DNA of 64,000 nt from Gallaecimonas mangrovi. GTDB lineage: Bacteria; Pseudomonadota; Gammaproteobacteria; Enterobacterales; Gallaecimonadaceae. Positions within the stretch are counted from its first letter, which is position 1. Every line of letters starts with the position of its first letter. The DNA is taken from NCBI RefSeq assembly GCF_003367375.1, contig NZ_CP031416.1, positions 1,185,501 to 1,249,500 on the forward strand. Reading direction: 5' to 3'. Position numbers and translations under genes: made by a program. Positions 1-8,376 of the stretch are shown here, in pieces. A model generated the notes under the pieces. The model was not told the origin of the DNA. It ran no database searches and was given only the letters and a program-made list of their open reading frames with translations.

Positions 1-31
1 AATTGCAATACCGCGTTCATGTTGCTCCCAC

Positions 32-57
32 AAAAAAAGGCCCTGACGGGCCTTTTT
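32..57. terminator. Bidirectional intrinsic terminator after icd
   Basis: GGCCC (39-43) pairs with GGGCC (48-52) around a TGAC loop. An A-run (32-38) lies on one side and a T-run (53-57) on the other, so the hairpin can stop the minus-strand icd transcript and also any plus-strand transcript entering from the left edge. Confidence 0.85.
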
Positions 58-71
58 ATCAAGCCTTAGGC

Positions 72-1079
72 TTAGAGGCGGTCCAGGATGGACTGGGTGA
101 AGTCGGTGGTGGAACCGTTACCGCCCAAGTCGCGGGTAGTGCGGTCGCCAGACTCAATCACCTCGGTTAAGGCTTTACGGATCTTCTCGGCCTTGTCTTG
201 CATGCCTAAGTATTCGAGCATCTGGATAGAAGCCAGAATGACGGAGCTTGGGTTAGCAATGTTTTTACCGGCGATGTCGGGGGCTGAGCCGTGTACGGCT
301 TCAAAGATAGCAGCGCCAGCACCGATGTTAGCGCCAGGCGCCATACCCAGGCCACCGACCAAACCGGCGCACAGGTCGGAAACGATGTCGCCGAACAGGT
401 TAGTGGTCACGATAACGTCGAAACGCTCGGGGTACATCACCAAGTTCATGCAGCAGGCATCAACAATCATTTCTTCAAACTGGATGTCGCTGTAGTTTTT
501 GGCAACATCACGGGCCACTTCCAGGAACAAGCCCGAGGTGGTTTTTAAAATGTTGGCCTTGTGAACGGCGGTGACTTTTTTGCGGTTTTCGCGGCGTGCC
601 AGTTCAAAGGCAAACTCAACGATACGCTTGGCACCATCGCGGGTGATAAGTGACTTGGCTTCAGCCTGGGTGCGATCGTCGTTAACGATTTGGCCAGCAC
701 CGGAATACATGCCTTCGGTGTTTTCACGCACGGTGATGATATCAATGTTCTCGTAACGGGCCTTGGTGCCTTTAAAAGACAGTACCGGGCGTACGTTTGC
801 GTAGAGCTGGAATTTTTTACGCAGTGACACATTGATAGAGGTAAAACCGCCACCCACTGGGGTAGTCAGCGGGCCTTTCAGGCTTACCTTGTTTTTTTCG
901 ATAAGGTCCAGCGTGCTCTGGGGCAGCAATTCGCCGGTTTCTTCCAAAGCCGCTAGACCTGCTTTGGCAAAATCGTATTCGAAGTCGCAGCCTGCTTTTT
1001 CGAGGACTTTCAGGGCGGAATCGATAATATCAGGACCGATCCCGTCTCCAGGGATCACGGTAATACGTTGTTTGCTCAT
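72..1079 (-). CDS. icd: NAD-dependent isocitrate dehydrogenase
   Basis: The 335-aa protein belongs to the isocitrate/isopropylmalate dehydrogenase family of beta-decarboxylating enzymes, which oxidise isocitrate to 2-oxoglutarate in the TCA cycle. It opens with the family signature ITVIPGDGIGPDI. It has the substrate loop VRENTEGMYSG, the metal-binding Asp segment NLFGDIVSDL, and the C-terminal HGSAPDIAGKNIANP motif that contacts the dinucleotide. The short length and this last motif fit the NAD-type enzymes, not the longer E. coli NADP enzyme. I start at the ATG at 1079 (MSKQRITV) because a GGAG lies just upstream; the open frame extends to 1145 without family similarity. It stands alone, divergent from the S9 peptidase gene. 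Isopropylmalate dehydrogenase is less likely given the loop sequence. Confidence 0.88.
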   Translation of the reverse strand: MSKQRITVIPGDGIGPDIIDSALKVLEKAGCDFEYDFAKAGLAALEETGELLPQSTLDLIEKNKVSLKGPLTTPVGGGFTSINVSLRKKFQLYANVRPVLSFKGTKARYENIDIITVRENTEGMYSGAGQIVNDDRTQAEAKSLITRDGAKRIVEFAFELARRENRKKVTAVHKANILKTTSGLFLEVARDVAKNYSDIQFEEMIVDACCMNLVMYPERFDVIVTTNLFGDIVSDLCAGLVGGLGMAPGANIGAGAAIFEAVHGSAPDIAGKNIANPSSVILASIQMLEYLGMQDKAEKIRKALTEVIESGDRTTRDLGGNGSTTDFTQSILDRL

Positions 1080-1266
1080 GACGCACGGGCTCCGCAATTT
1101 ACTTGCTTGGTATTGTAGTAGGTAGAGGCGACCGTACTGCCGCACTTGCCACAGCCCGGTGCCTATAACCGCGAATTTATACCACGTTCAGTGTTATTTC
1201 TCCATGTAAAGCGGTGTTACGACATATCAATTGGTCGTTGGCTGGTGGCGGTTTGTAGCCTGTTTA

Positions 1267-1295
1267 TTGGTGCTGTTAATGGCCGTTGTTACACT
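1267..1295 (+). promoter_or_regulatory. Candidate sigma-70 promoter of the S9 peptidase gene
   Basis: TTGGTG (1267-1272) and TACACT (1290-1295) are separated by 17 bp. Transcription would begin near 1303, giving a leader of about 20 nt before the ATG at 1323. Prediction by eye only. Confidence 0.45.
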
Positions 1296-1322
1296 CGACA
1301 CAAATCGATAACAGGAACAATC

Positions 1323-4064
1323 ATGCCGATGTTTCGCGTCTTACTGCTAAGCGCTTTACTCACTACCCCTGCCTTGGCCGCTGGCAGGCCGGTCACCTTG
1401 CAAGACTTAATGGCTTTTAAAGCCTTGGAAACGCCAACCGTGGCTGAGAACGGCAAGGTGATGGCTTTTTCAGCCCAGCCAGACCGGGGCGACCCTGTTG
1501 GTGTGGTGCGCCTGACCGATGGCAGCAAAAAACTGACGGTTGAACGTGGCACCGAGCCAACATTAACCCCCGATGGGCGCTATGTAGCGTTTTGGCAGCA
1601 GCCAACACTGTTGGCGCAAATAGAAGCCAAGCAACAAAAGAAAAAGGATAAGCCGCAAAAAGGCCTGGTGGTGATCGACAGCCAAACCGGGGCCAAGCAG
1701 CTGTTTGCCGATGTTAGCCGCTTTGCGCTGGCTGATAAGGGCGGCAAACTGGCGGTTGAAATGGCTGAAAAATCCGCAACCAAGGCTGATGACGACAAAA
1801 AAGCCAAGGCTGTCAAACAGCTTTGGCTGGTAGACCTTACCTCTGGTAAACGCCAAAACCTGGGCGCTGTGGGCGACTTTGCCTTTAAGCCGGCAAGCGA
1901 CGTACTGGCCTACGCTTTGGACCCTAAAGATGACAGCGCTGCCGGTGAGGTGCATTTACTGGCCGCTAAAGACCAGCTGCTGCAAAGCCGCAGTGGCCAG
2001 CTGTACCGGGACCTGACCTTTAGTAAAGACGGCAAACAGTTTGCTGCGCTACGTGGCCCTAAAAAAGAGGACGATAAAACCCGCGCCTATCAGGTGCTGG
2101 TCTTACAGGGCAGCCGCTTGCAGGCGCTGGTTACGCCGCAAGACAACTTTTATGTCAGTGCCCCTAATGAACTGCGCTTTAGTGAAGACGGCCGCCGCCT
2201 CTTTGTTGGCCGCAAACCCGTTGTAAAGCCTGATACCCGAACCACGCCGGATGTGCACAGCCAGGCCGATTTAACCAATATTGATAAAATCGTTGCCAGC
2301 CGAACCCTAGAGGTATGGCAGGGCGATGACCCACGTATTAAGCCAGAGGAAAAACTCACCTACAAAGAGCGCCAAAAGCACCTGTATTTAGGGGTTTTTC
2401 ACCTCAACAATGGCCGCTTTGTGCAGTTGGCTGACCGCAGCATGCCGGATGTCACTGTCGGTGAACAAAGCGGATTTTTACTGGGCGCCAGTGATATTCC
2501 CTACTTAAAAGCGGTTACCTGGAATGGTTTTTACAGTGATTACTATGCGGTGAACCCCTCGACCGGTGAGCGCACGCTGATTGCCAAGCACCTTAGCCAG
2601 CAACCCAGCCTGTCGCCACAGGGCCACTATGCGGTGTTCTTCCAAGGCGGCGACGTCAAAATTGCCGACATACGCCGCCACAAAGTGCTGAACCTGACCA
2701 AAGGTTTGCCAATCGGCTTTGGCAATGAAGACAACGACTACCCGGCGCCGGCGCCAGGCTACGGTTTTGGTCCTTGGTACAAGGATGGCTCGGCGGTACT
2801 GGTCTATGACAAGTTCGATGTCTGGCAGATGGGCAGCAACGGTAAAGCTACCCAGCTAACCCACAAGCGTGCTGACCAGTTGGAACTGCGGGTGGTGACC
2901 CCTGATGCCGACCAGCCTTATGTGGCCAAAGGCGACAAGCTGCTGCTGACCGGCTATTCCGACAAAGACAAATACACCGGCTTTTTTAGGCTAACCCTGG
3001 GCGAAAGCGGCGTGTCGCCGTTGCTGGTTTCCCCGAACACCTATCAGTTTGTGGCCAAAGCCAAAAACAGCGACACCTGGCTTTTCAGCAAAGAAGCCTT
3101 TAGCGAGTTCCCTGACTTGTGGGTGGCAAAAAGCGATTTTAGCGCGCCACGTAAACTGACCGATGTTAACCCGGTAACCAAAGAGTTTGCCTGGGGCAAA
3201 CCGGAGCTGGTGCATTGGCACAATATGGATGGCACTCCCCTTGATGGTGTGCTCATTAAGCCAGCGGGTTATCAGCCCGGTAAGCGCTACCCGGTATTGG
3301 TGTACTACTACCGCTTTATGACCGACCGCCTCTACCGTTTTAACGAGTTTAAAATCAACCACCGCCCTAACTTTGCCTATTACACCTCGCACGGTTACGC
3401 CATGTTCCTGCCTGACATTCGCTTTGATGTGGGCACGCCGGGTAAAAGCTCGGTATCAGCGTTGGTGCCAGGGGTGCAAAAACTGATTGATATGGGCATT
3501 GCCGACCCGAAAGCCATTGGCCTGCACGGTCATAGCTGGTCTGGTTATCAAACTGCCTATGTGGTGACCCAAACCAATATCTTTGCCGCCGCGGTGGCCG
3601 GGGCACCGGTAACCAATATGACCAGCGCTTATTCGGGTATTCGCTTGGGCAGCGGTCTTTCCCGCCAGTTCCAATATGAAACCGGCCAGAGCCGCATTGG
3701 CCAGAGCCTGTTTGAAGCGCCGGAGCTTTATATCGAGAACTCGCCCGTCTTTTATGCCGACCGTATTCATACACCACTGGTGATTGAATTTGGCGACAAA
3801 GACGATGCAGTGCCCTGGCAGCAAGGTATTGAGCTGTATTCGGCCATGCGCCGATTAGACAAACCCGTGGTTATGCTGCAATACGAGGGGGAGCCTCACC
3901 ACTTAAAGCAATACGGCAACAAGCTCGATTACACCATCAAGATGAAAGCGTTTTTTGACCACTTCTTAAAAGGCGCGCCAGCACCTGCCTGGTGGAGTAA
4001 AGGCCAGCCTTACCGGCCAGCGCCGAAAGCCAAAGAGCAGGAAAAAGCTCCTGCAAAAGTATAA
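1323..4064 (+). CDS. Secreted S9-family (prolyl oligopeptidase type) serine peptidase
   Basis: The product is 913 aa. A signal peptide (about residues 1-19, ending PALAA) sends it to the periplasm or outside. The middle resembles a WD/beta-propeller-like N-terminal domain as in S9 peptidases. The C-terminal third is an alpha/beta-hydrolase with nucleophile Ser738 in GHSWSG, Asp827 in DDAVP and a His at 859/860 in EPHHLK, so the catalytic triad looks complete. Family members cleave short peptides, often after Pro, Glu or dipeptides; the specificity cannot be read here. The start ATG at 1323 has AGGA upstream, and a second ATG at 1329 is possible. The open frame reaches back to 1146, but that part would hide the signal peptide. 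The gene is monocistronic and ends in a strong terminator. Confidence 0.85.
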   Translation: MPMFRVLLLSALLTTPALAAGRPVTLQDLMAFKALETPTVAENGKVMAFSAQPDRGDPVGVVRLTDGSKKLTVERGTEPTLTPDGRYVAFWQQPTLLAQIEAKQQKKKDKPQKGLVVIDSQTGAKQLFADVSRFALADKGGKLAVEMAEKSATKADDDKKAKAVKQLWLVDLTSGKRQNLGAVGDFAFKPASDVLAYALDPKDDSAAGEVHLLAAKDQLLQSRSGQLYRDLTFSKDGKQFAALRGPKKEDDKTRAYQVLVLQGSRLQALVTPQDNFYVSAPNELRFSEDGRRLFVGRKPVVKPDTRTTPDVHSQADLTNIDKIVASRTLEVWQGDDPRIKPEEKLTYKERQKHLYLGVFHLNNGRFVQLADRSMPDVTVGEQSGFLLGASDIPYLKAVTWNGFYSDYYAVNPSTGERTLIAKHLSQQPSLSPQGHYAVFFQGGDVKIADIRRHKVLNLTKGLPIGFGNEDNDYPAPAPGYGFGPWYKDGSAVLVYDKFDVWQMGSNGKATQLTHKRADQLELRVVTPDADQPYVAKGDKLLLTGYSDKDKYTGFFRLTLGESGVSPLLVSPNTYQFVAKAKNSDTWLFSKEAFSEFPDLWVAKSDFSAPRKLTDVNPVTKEFAWGKPELVHWHNMDGTPLDGVLIKPAGYQPGKRYPVLVYYYRFMTDRLYRFNEFKINHRPNFAYYTSHGYAMFLPDIRFDVGTPGKSSVSALVPGVQKLIDMGIADPKAIGLHGHSWSGYQTAYVVTQTNIFAAAVAGAPVTNMTSAYSGIRLGSGLSRQFQYETGQSRIGQSLFEAPELYIENSPVFYADRIHTPLVIEFGDKDDAVPWQQGIELYSAMRRLDKPVVMLQYEGEPHHLKQYGNKLDYTIKMKAFFDHFLKGAPAPAWWSKGQPYRPAPKAKEQEKAPAKV

Positions 4065-4069
4065 AAAAA

Positions 4070-4091
4070 GCGGCCTTCGGGCCGCTTTTTT
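4070..4091. terminator. Bidirectional terminator between convergent genes
   Basis: GCGGCC (4070-4075), TTCG loop, GGCCGC (4080-4085), then six T on the plus strand and an A-run on the left. It serves the S9 peptidase gene (+) and the SDR operon (-), whose last stop codon touches the hairpin. Confidence 0.92.
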
Positions 4092-4758
4092 ACCAAGGTA
4101 GTGGTGTGCCATCAAAGCTTTGAAATTGCCCTGACTGATTATCATCAAGGCTTGCAATACGTTCACTAAGGCCTGCAGCCGAGGTGCCAACATCCAATAG
4201 CGCACGCGGGCCGCCCATATCGGTTTGCACCCAGCCTGGGTGATACAAACCCACCTTGATACCCTCGCTTTTCAAATCGGCCGCCAGGCTTTTGGCTACG
4301 GCATTCAGCGCCGCCTTACTGGCCCGGTAGCTGTAGAAACTGCCGGAGCCGTTGTCGGTCATGGACCCCATCAGGGAAGTAATAAACACCAGCTTTTTAG
4401 CCTTGCCTGCCAGCAGGTTTGGCAGCAGCGCCTGGGTTAGCAGCAGCGGCCCCAGGGCATTGACTTGCATGCTTTGCAAAAAGTTAAAAGCGTCGATATC
4501 GTCCAGGTCGTGCTCGGGATAGAGCACACCGGCGTTATTGATAAGGATATCGATGGGCGTATCGGTTAAGGCCTTGGCTAAGGCTTTAATACTGGCAGGT
4601 TGGTTTAGGTCAAGGTGCAGCGCCTCGGCGCCGAGGCTGGTGAGCTTATGGGCGTGGCGTTCGTCTCTAACGGTGCCAAAAACCCGGTGGCGCATGGCGT
4701 AAAAACTGGCCAGCTCTAGGCCGATGCCCCGGCCAGCCCCTGTAATTAACACATTCAT
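4090..4758 (-). CDS. Short-chain dehydrogenase/reductase (SDR)
   Basis: The 222-aa protein is a classical SDR. It has the nucleotide-binding glycine motif TGAGRGIG (6-13), NNAG (74-77), the catalytic Ser near 128 and the YRASK catalytic Tyr144-Lys148 pair. It should reduce or oxidise a carbonyl/alcohol substrate with NAD(P)H in the cytoplasm; the substrate is unknown. Length and sequence resemble the C-factor/CsgA-like SDR subgroup. It is the last gene of a minus-strand chain (TPR-GGDEF, DGC, ppnN, xni, SDR) and overlaps xni by 4 nt, which suggests translational coupling. Confidence 0.85.
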   Translation of the reverse strand: MNVLITGAGRGIGLELASFYAMRHRVFGTVRDERHAHKLTSLGAEALHLDLNQPASIKALAKALTDTPIDILINNAGVLYPEHDLDDIDAFNFLQSMQVNALGPLLLTQALLPNLLAGKAKKLVFITSLMGSMTDNGSGSFYSYRASKAALNAVAKSLAADLKSEGIKVGLYHPGWVQTDMGGPRALLDVGTSAAGLSERIASLDDNQSGQFQSFDGTPLPW

Positions 4759-5498
4759 CCGGCTCCCCTTCTTAACTCTGACAAACCAAAGGGCAGAGGC
4801 AAATCACAGCGCAGGGTAACCAATTCCTTCGCCAGCAGTGCCGCCTCCTTGTCGGCTTGTACTTTCAGCACTGCCTTATCGCTAGCCTCTGATGCCAGTA
4901 TGTCAGCAAGATGACGATATTGCCCAAGAAGCTGCATCGCCGTTTTGGCACCGACGCCGGTCACCCCTGGCACGGCATTGGTGCTATCGCCGGTCAGCGC
5001 CAAGTAGTCGGTCAGCTGAGAAGGCCTTATGCCGAGCTTTTGCTGCCAATGCTCGCCGCCGAGAAATTGGCGGCTAAAAGCATCAAACTGCACTACGCCG
5101 GCATCGAGCAGTTGTGCGTAACCCTTGTCGGTTGAAACCACTGCGACCGCCACGCCATGGCTGCGCGCAGCTACGGCGGCGCTGGCGATAAGGTCATCGG
5201 CTTCTTCGCCGTCAGGAAACCAGCTTTTTAGCCCTAATTGTTGCCAAGCTTGGCTGATGTCGGTGAGTTTTGGAACCAGATCTTCCGGCATTGGGCTGCG
5301 CCCGGCTTTGTACTGCGCAAAGCGTTGGTAACGCCAAGACGGTGCCTTGCCATCAAAAACGGCCAGGGCATGGCTGGGCTGAAGTTCATCAGCGATGCGC
5401 TGCCAGGCGCTTTCACAGGCTTTAACCACCTGCGCACTGTTAGCAGCATGCAGGCGGCGAATAAGATTTAAGGCATCAATTAAAACCAGACGGAGCAT
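4755..5498 (-). CDS. xni: Flap endonuclease Xni (ExoIX-like)
   Basis: The 247-aa protein matches the Xni/YgdG family, a standalone homologue of the 5' nuclease domain of DNA polymerase I that cleaves 5' flaps. Acidic metal-binding clusters are visible in LIDALN, VFDGK and EEADDL. The later STDKGYAQLL and GVTGVGAKTA (helix-hairpin-helix DNA-binding) segments are typical. The start overlaps the ppnN stop by one base (TAATG), and its end overlaps the SDR start. In E. coli xni is also near ppnN, which supports the call. Confidence 0.9.
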   Translation of the reverse strand: MLRLVLIDALNLIRRLHAANSAQVVKACESAWQRIADELQPSHALAVFDGKAPSWRYQRFAQYKAGRSPMPEDLVPKLTDISQAWQQLGLKSWFPDGEEADDLIASAAVAARSHGVAVAVVSTDKGYAQLLDAGVVQFDAFSRQFLGGEHWQQKLGIRPSQLTDYLALTGDSTNAVPGVTGVGAKTAMQLLGQYRHLADILASEASDKAVLKVQADKEAALLAKELVTLRCDLPLPFGLSELRRGAG

Positions 5499-6856
5499 TA
5501 GTTTCGGGCAATTTTGTAGCAGGGATGATAGGCGGTGCCGGGTAATTTCATACGGCCCTGGAAGACGAAGTCTTTCAGAAGCTTGTCCATATCGGCCATG
5601 ATTTTCGGGTCGCCGTCGATAACAAAGGGGCCGTGCTTTTCAACGGCGCGAATACCTTGTTCTTTGACGTTACCGGCAACAATGCCCGAGAACACCCGAC
5701 GCAGGTTGGCGGCCAGAGCCACTTTACTTTGCCCAGGGTGCAAATGCAGATCGCGGATATTTTCGTGGTTGGGCTCGAAGGGCAGCTGCAATTCCGGCTC
5801 AATTTTTAGCGACCAGTTGTAGTAAAAGGCATCACCTTCTGCGCGCCGGTAGGCCAGCACTTCTGGCATGGCAGCTTTGAGGTGGCGGGCTACCATGTCG
5901 GCATCGTCAATGATGATTTGATAATGGTTGGCGGCTTCTTCGCCCAAGGTGGCACGAATGAACTCATCGAGCTTTTTAAAGTAACTGGCGCTTTGCTCGG
6001 GGCCAGTGAAAACAACAGGCAACGACTGCTTGCGGTTTTCCGGGTGCATTAATATCCCCAGCAGATAAAGGATCTCCTCGGCGGTACCCACACCACCCGG
6101 GAAAACAATAATGCCGTGGGCCATACGCACAAAGGCTTCCAGCCGTTTTTCAATGTCCGGCATGATGATCAGTTCGTTGACGATGGGGTTAGGTGGCTCG
6201 GCAGCAATAATGGACGGTTCTGTTAGCCCCATATAGCGTGCGCCACCTACCCGCTGCTTGGCATGGCCGATGGTGGCACCTTTCATTGGCCCTTCCATGG
6301 CGCCCGGCCCGCAGCCGGTGACAATGTTGAGTTCACGAAGGCCAAGCTGATACCCCACCGCGTGGCAATAATCGTATTCGGTATCACTAATGGAATGGCC
6401 GCCCCAGCACACAATCATGTTGGCTTCACCGCTGGGTTTTAAGGCATCGGCGTTACGCAGCATCGAAAACACCAGGTTAGTGACGTGGCTGGCCTGGGTG
6501 AGGTTAAGGTCGTCTTGGGCCTGCAGGCGTGTGGAAACGTACAAAATATCCCGCAGCACCGAGAACAGATTTTCGTGAATACCGCGAATAAGTTTGCCGT
6601 CAACAAAGGCTTCTTCCGGCGGGTTGACCAGTTCCAGTTTCACACCGCGCTCCCGGCGCAGGATGTTCACTTCAAAATTCTTGTATTTTTCTAATATTTC
6701 TTTGCTGGAGTCGGTTTTGCTACCGGAATTGAGTACCGCCAAGCAGCAATTTCGAAAGAGTTGGTAAAGGCTGGAACGGGAACTGGCTTTGAGGCTATCG
6801 ACTTCCAATTGCGACAGCATACTCATACTGCCGATGGGACTGAGCTGTACGATCAT
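5498..6856 (-). CDS. ppnN: Nucleotide 5'-monophosphate nucleosidase PpnN (YgdH)
   Basis: At 452 aa this matches the PpnN family, which hydrolyses purine and pyrimidine nucleoside monophosphates to base and ribose 5-phosphate. The central LOG-type Rossmann domain shows [14 protein letters not shown] and the PGGVGTAEE nucleotide-binding motif. The N- and C-terminal flanking domains are those of PpnN, not of the short LOG proteins. The E. coli enzyme is regulated by (p)ppGpp; I cannot confirm the binding residues here. The start has an excellent ribosome site (GGAGTAAGG directly before ATG) lying across the end of the upstream diguanylate cyclase gene, two bases away. Confidence 0.92.
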   Translation of the reverse strand: MIVQLSPIGSMSMLSQLEVDSLKASSRSSLYQLFRNCCLAVLNSGSKTDSSKEILEKYKNFEVNILRRERGVKLELVNPPEEAFVDGKLIRGIHENLFSVLRDILYVSTRLQAQDDLNLTQASHVTNLVFSMLRNADALKPSGEANMIVCWGGHSISDTEYDYCHAVGYQLGLRELNIVTGCGPGAMEGPMKGATIGHAKQRVGGARYMGLTEPSIIAAEPPNPIVNELIIMPDIEKRLEAFVRMAHGIIVFPGGVGTAEEILYLLGILMHPENRKQSLPVVFTGPEQSASYFKKLDEFIRATLGEEAANHYQIIIDDADMVARHLKAAMPEVLAYRRAEGDAFYYNWSLKIEPELQLPFEPNHENIRDLHLHPGQSKVALAANLRRVFSGIVAGNVKEQGIRAVEKHGPFVIDGDPKIMADMDKLLKDFVFQGRMKLPGTAYHPCYKIARN

Positions 6857-6858
6857 CC

Positions 6859-8376
6859 TTACTCCACAGACAAAATCACGACTTGGTCACGGCCATTGTG
6901 CTTGGCTTGATACAGCGCTTTGTCAGCACGTTCAAAGGCCACCATGGGTTGTTCTGAAGCATGCACTTCAGTGGCACCGATAGAGACGGTCACTCTGACA
7001 TCTTCTTCTTTGAATTTAAAAGGAATACTACGTACTGCTTCGCGAATTTTTTGTAATGGCCGCTGAATGTCTTCGGCCTTGAGTTCTGGAAACAAAATCA
7101 CGAACTCTTCGCCGCCAAAGCGGGCGATAAAGTCGGTATCTCGCAGGCAGCGCCTGATGGTGCTGGCAATCACTCTTAAGGTTTTATCGCCGGCACTATG
7201 GCCGAACTGATCATTAACCTCTTTAAAGTGGTCAACATCCAAAATGGCTAGCCACAAAGGGTGGCCAAAGCGTTGTAGCCTTTTATGTTCTGACAAGAGC
7301 GCTTCATCAAATGAGGCCCGGTTGGGTAACTGGGTAAGGCTGTCGTGCAAGCTATCAAGGCGCTGCTGAGCCAACTGTTCACGATATTGGCGGGCTTCGG
7401 TTTCTAATTGCGTCAGCTGCTGGCGCAGTTCTTCAAGCTGCTGCTGGTGCGTTTGCCGGTGTTGCTGTTCTTGCTCGGCTCTTTCCTGCCAAAGCTGGCT
7501 AAGGGCTAAGCGGGCGGCGTTGGCTTGCTGCCAATCCTGGTCGGCAAAGCCGCTCTCTAGGCTGTTAAGGGCGCCTTGCATGTCGTTATCGAACTGCTGT
7601 TGCCATTCGCCTGATTGCTGATGCGATGCCAGTACCTTGTCATTGTGAAGATGTAATTCTTTTAGCCTGCCCGTCGCCTGCGCCAAAAACTGCTTGGCTT
7701 GGTTGCGTTCTTGCTCTAACACCGAGGTCAGCACGTTGATAAATTCAATGCACAGTACCAGTAGCTCGTCTTGGTTGATGGGCGAGAGCAGCCGGCGCCT
7801 TATTTGGTGTAACTCGTGGTCAGCGCCCGACAGATGCAGCCGGGATATAAGAGTGACCAGCTGATTAATTTGCTCGGAAACGGAGGTTGCAGGCTCATGC
7901 TCCGGGGCGGGTAAAGCGGCAACTCTCACCAGCAGGTTTAGGGCGTCTTGGGTGAGCGGCAGTAACCGATAAAGGCTTAGCCTTGGCAGCTGTAAATCGC
8001 CCAATAGCACCTTTAACCGGCTACGAAGATCAACGGGAATATGCTGCATTTGGTTTAAATGCCGCAAAGAGCCGTTAAGGTTGTCTTGCCAGCCACTGAG
8101 CCATTTCTCATGCTTTTCTTGCTGGCCGGCAAGCTGGTTGTTCAGGGCTTTTAAGTGGAATTGATTGTCGCTGATTTTCTCAGGTGTCCAAATGAGGCTG
8201 GACAGGCTTTGCAGCTGAGTATCAAGCTCGGGATCGAGACCAAAGGCGAGGTGGCAGGTGCGTTGTAATAACTGACCCATCAGCTCAAGCTGCTGATTTA
8301 ATTGTGTGACTTGATGCGGCAAACTAGCCGTGGCATTGACGGTAGCTTTGGCATCCAGATCGTTATTATGACTCAT
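6859..8376 (-). CDS. Diguanylate cyclase with coiled-coil N-terminus
   Basis: The 505-aa cytoplasmic protein makes c-di-GMP. The C-terminal GGDEF domain (about 340-505) has an intact GGEEF active site at 421-425. An RDTD inhibitory I-site lies five residues upstream, so product inhibition is expected. Residues about 1-300 are helical and Gln/Leu-rich with no recognisable sensor; a long coiled coil (about 225-340) probably drives dimerisation. No membrane segment is seen. Its start overlaps the stop of the upstream TPR/degenerate-GGDEF gene by 4 nt, so the two are probably made together and may work together (inference). Confidence 0.9.
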   Translation of the reverse strand: MSHNNDLDAKATVNATASLPHQVTQLNQQLELMGQLLQRTCHLAFGLDPELDTQLQSLSSLIWTPEKISDNQFHLKALNNQLAGQQEKHEKWLSGWQDNLNGSLRHLNQMQHIPVDLRSRLKVLLGDLQLPRLSLYRLLPLTQDALNLLVRVAALPAPEHEPATSVSEQINQLVTLISRLHLSGADHELHQIRRRLLSPINQDELLVLCIEFINVLTSVLEQERNQAKQFLAQATGRLKELHLHNDKVLASHQQSGEWQQQFDNDMQGALNSLESGFADQDWQQANAARLALSQLWQERAEQEQQHRQTHQQQLEELRQQLTQLETEARQYREQLAQQRLDSLHDSLTQLPNRASFDEALLSEHKRLQRFGHPLWLAILDVDHFKEVNDQFGHSAGDKTLRVIASTIRRCLRDTDFIARFGGEEFVILFPELKAEDIQRPLQKIREAVRSIPFKFKEEDVRVTVSIGATEVHASEQPMVAFERADKALYQAKHNGRDQVVILSVE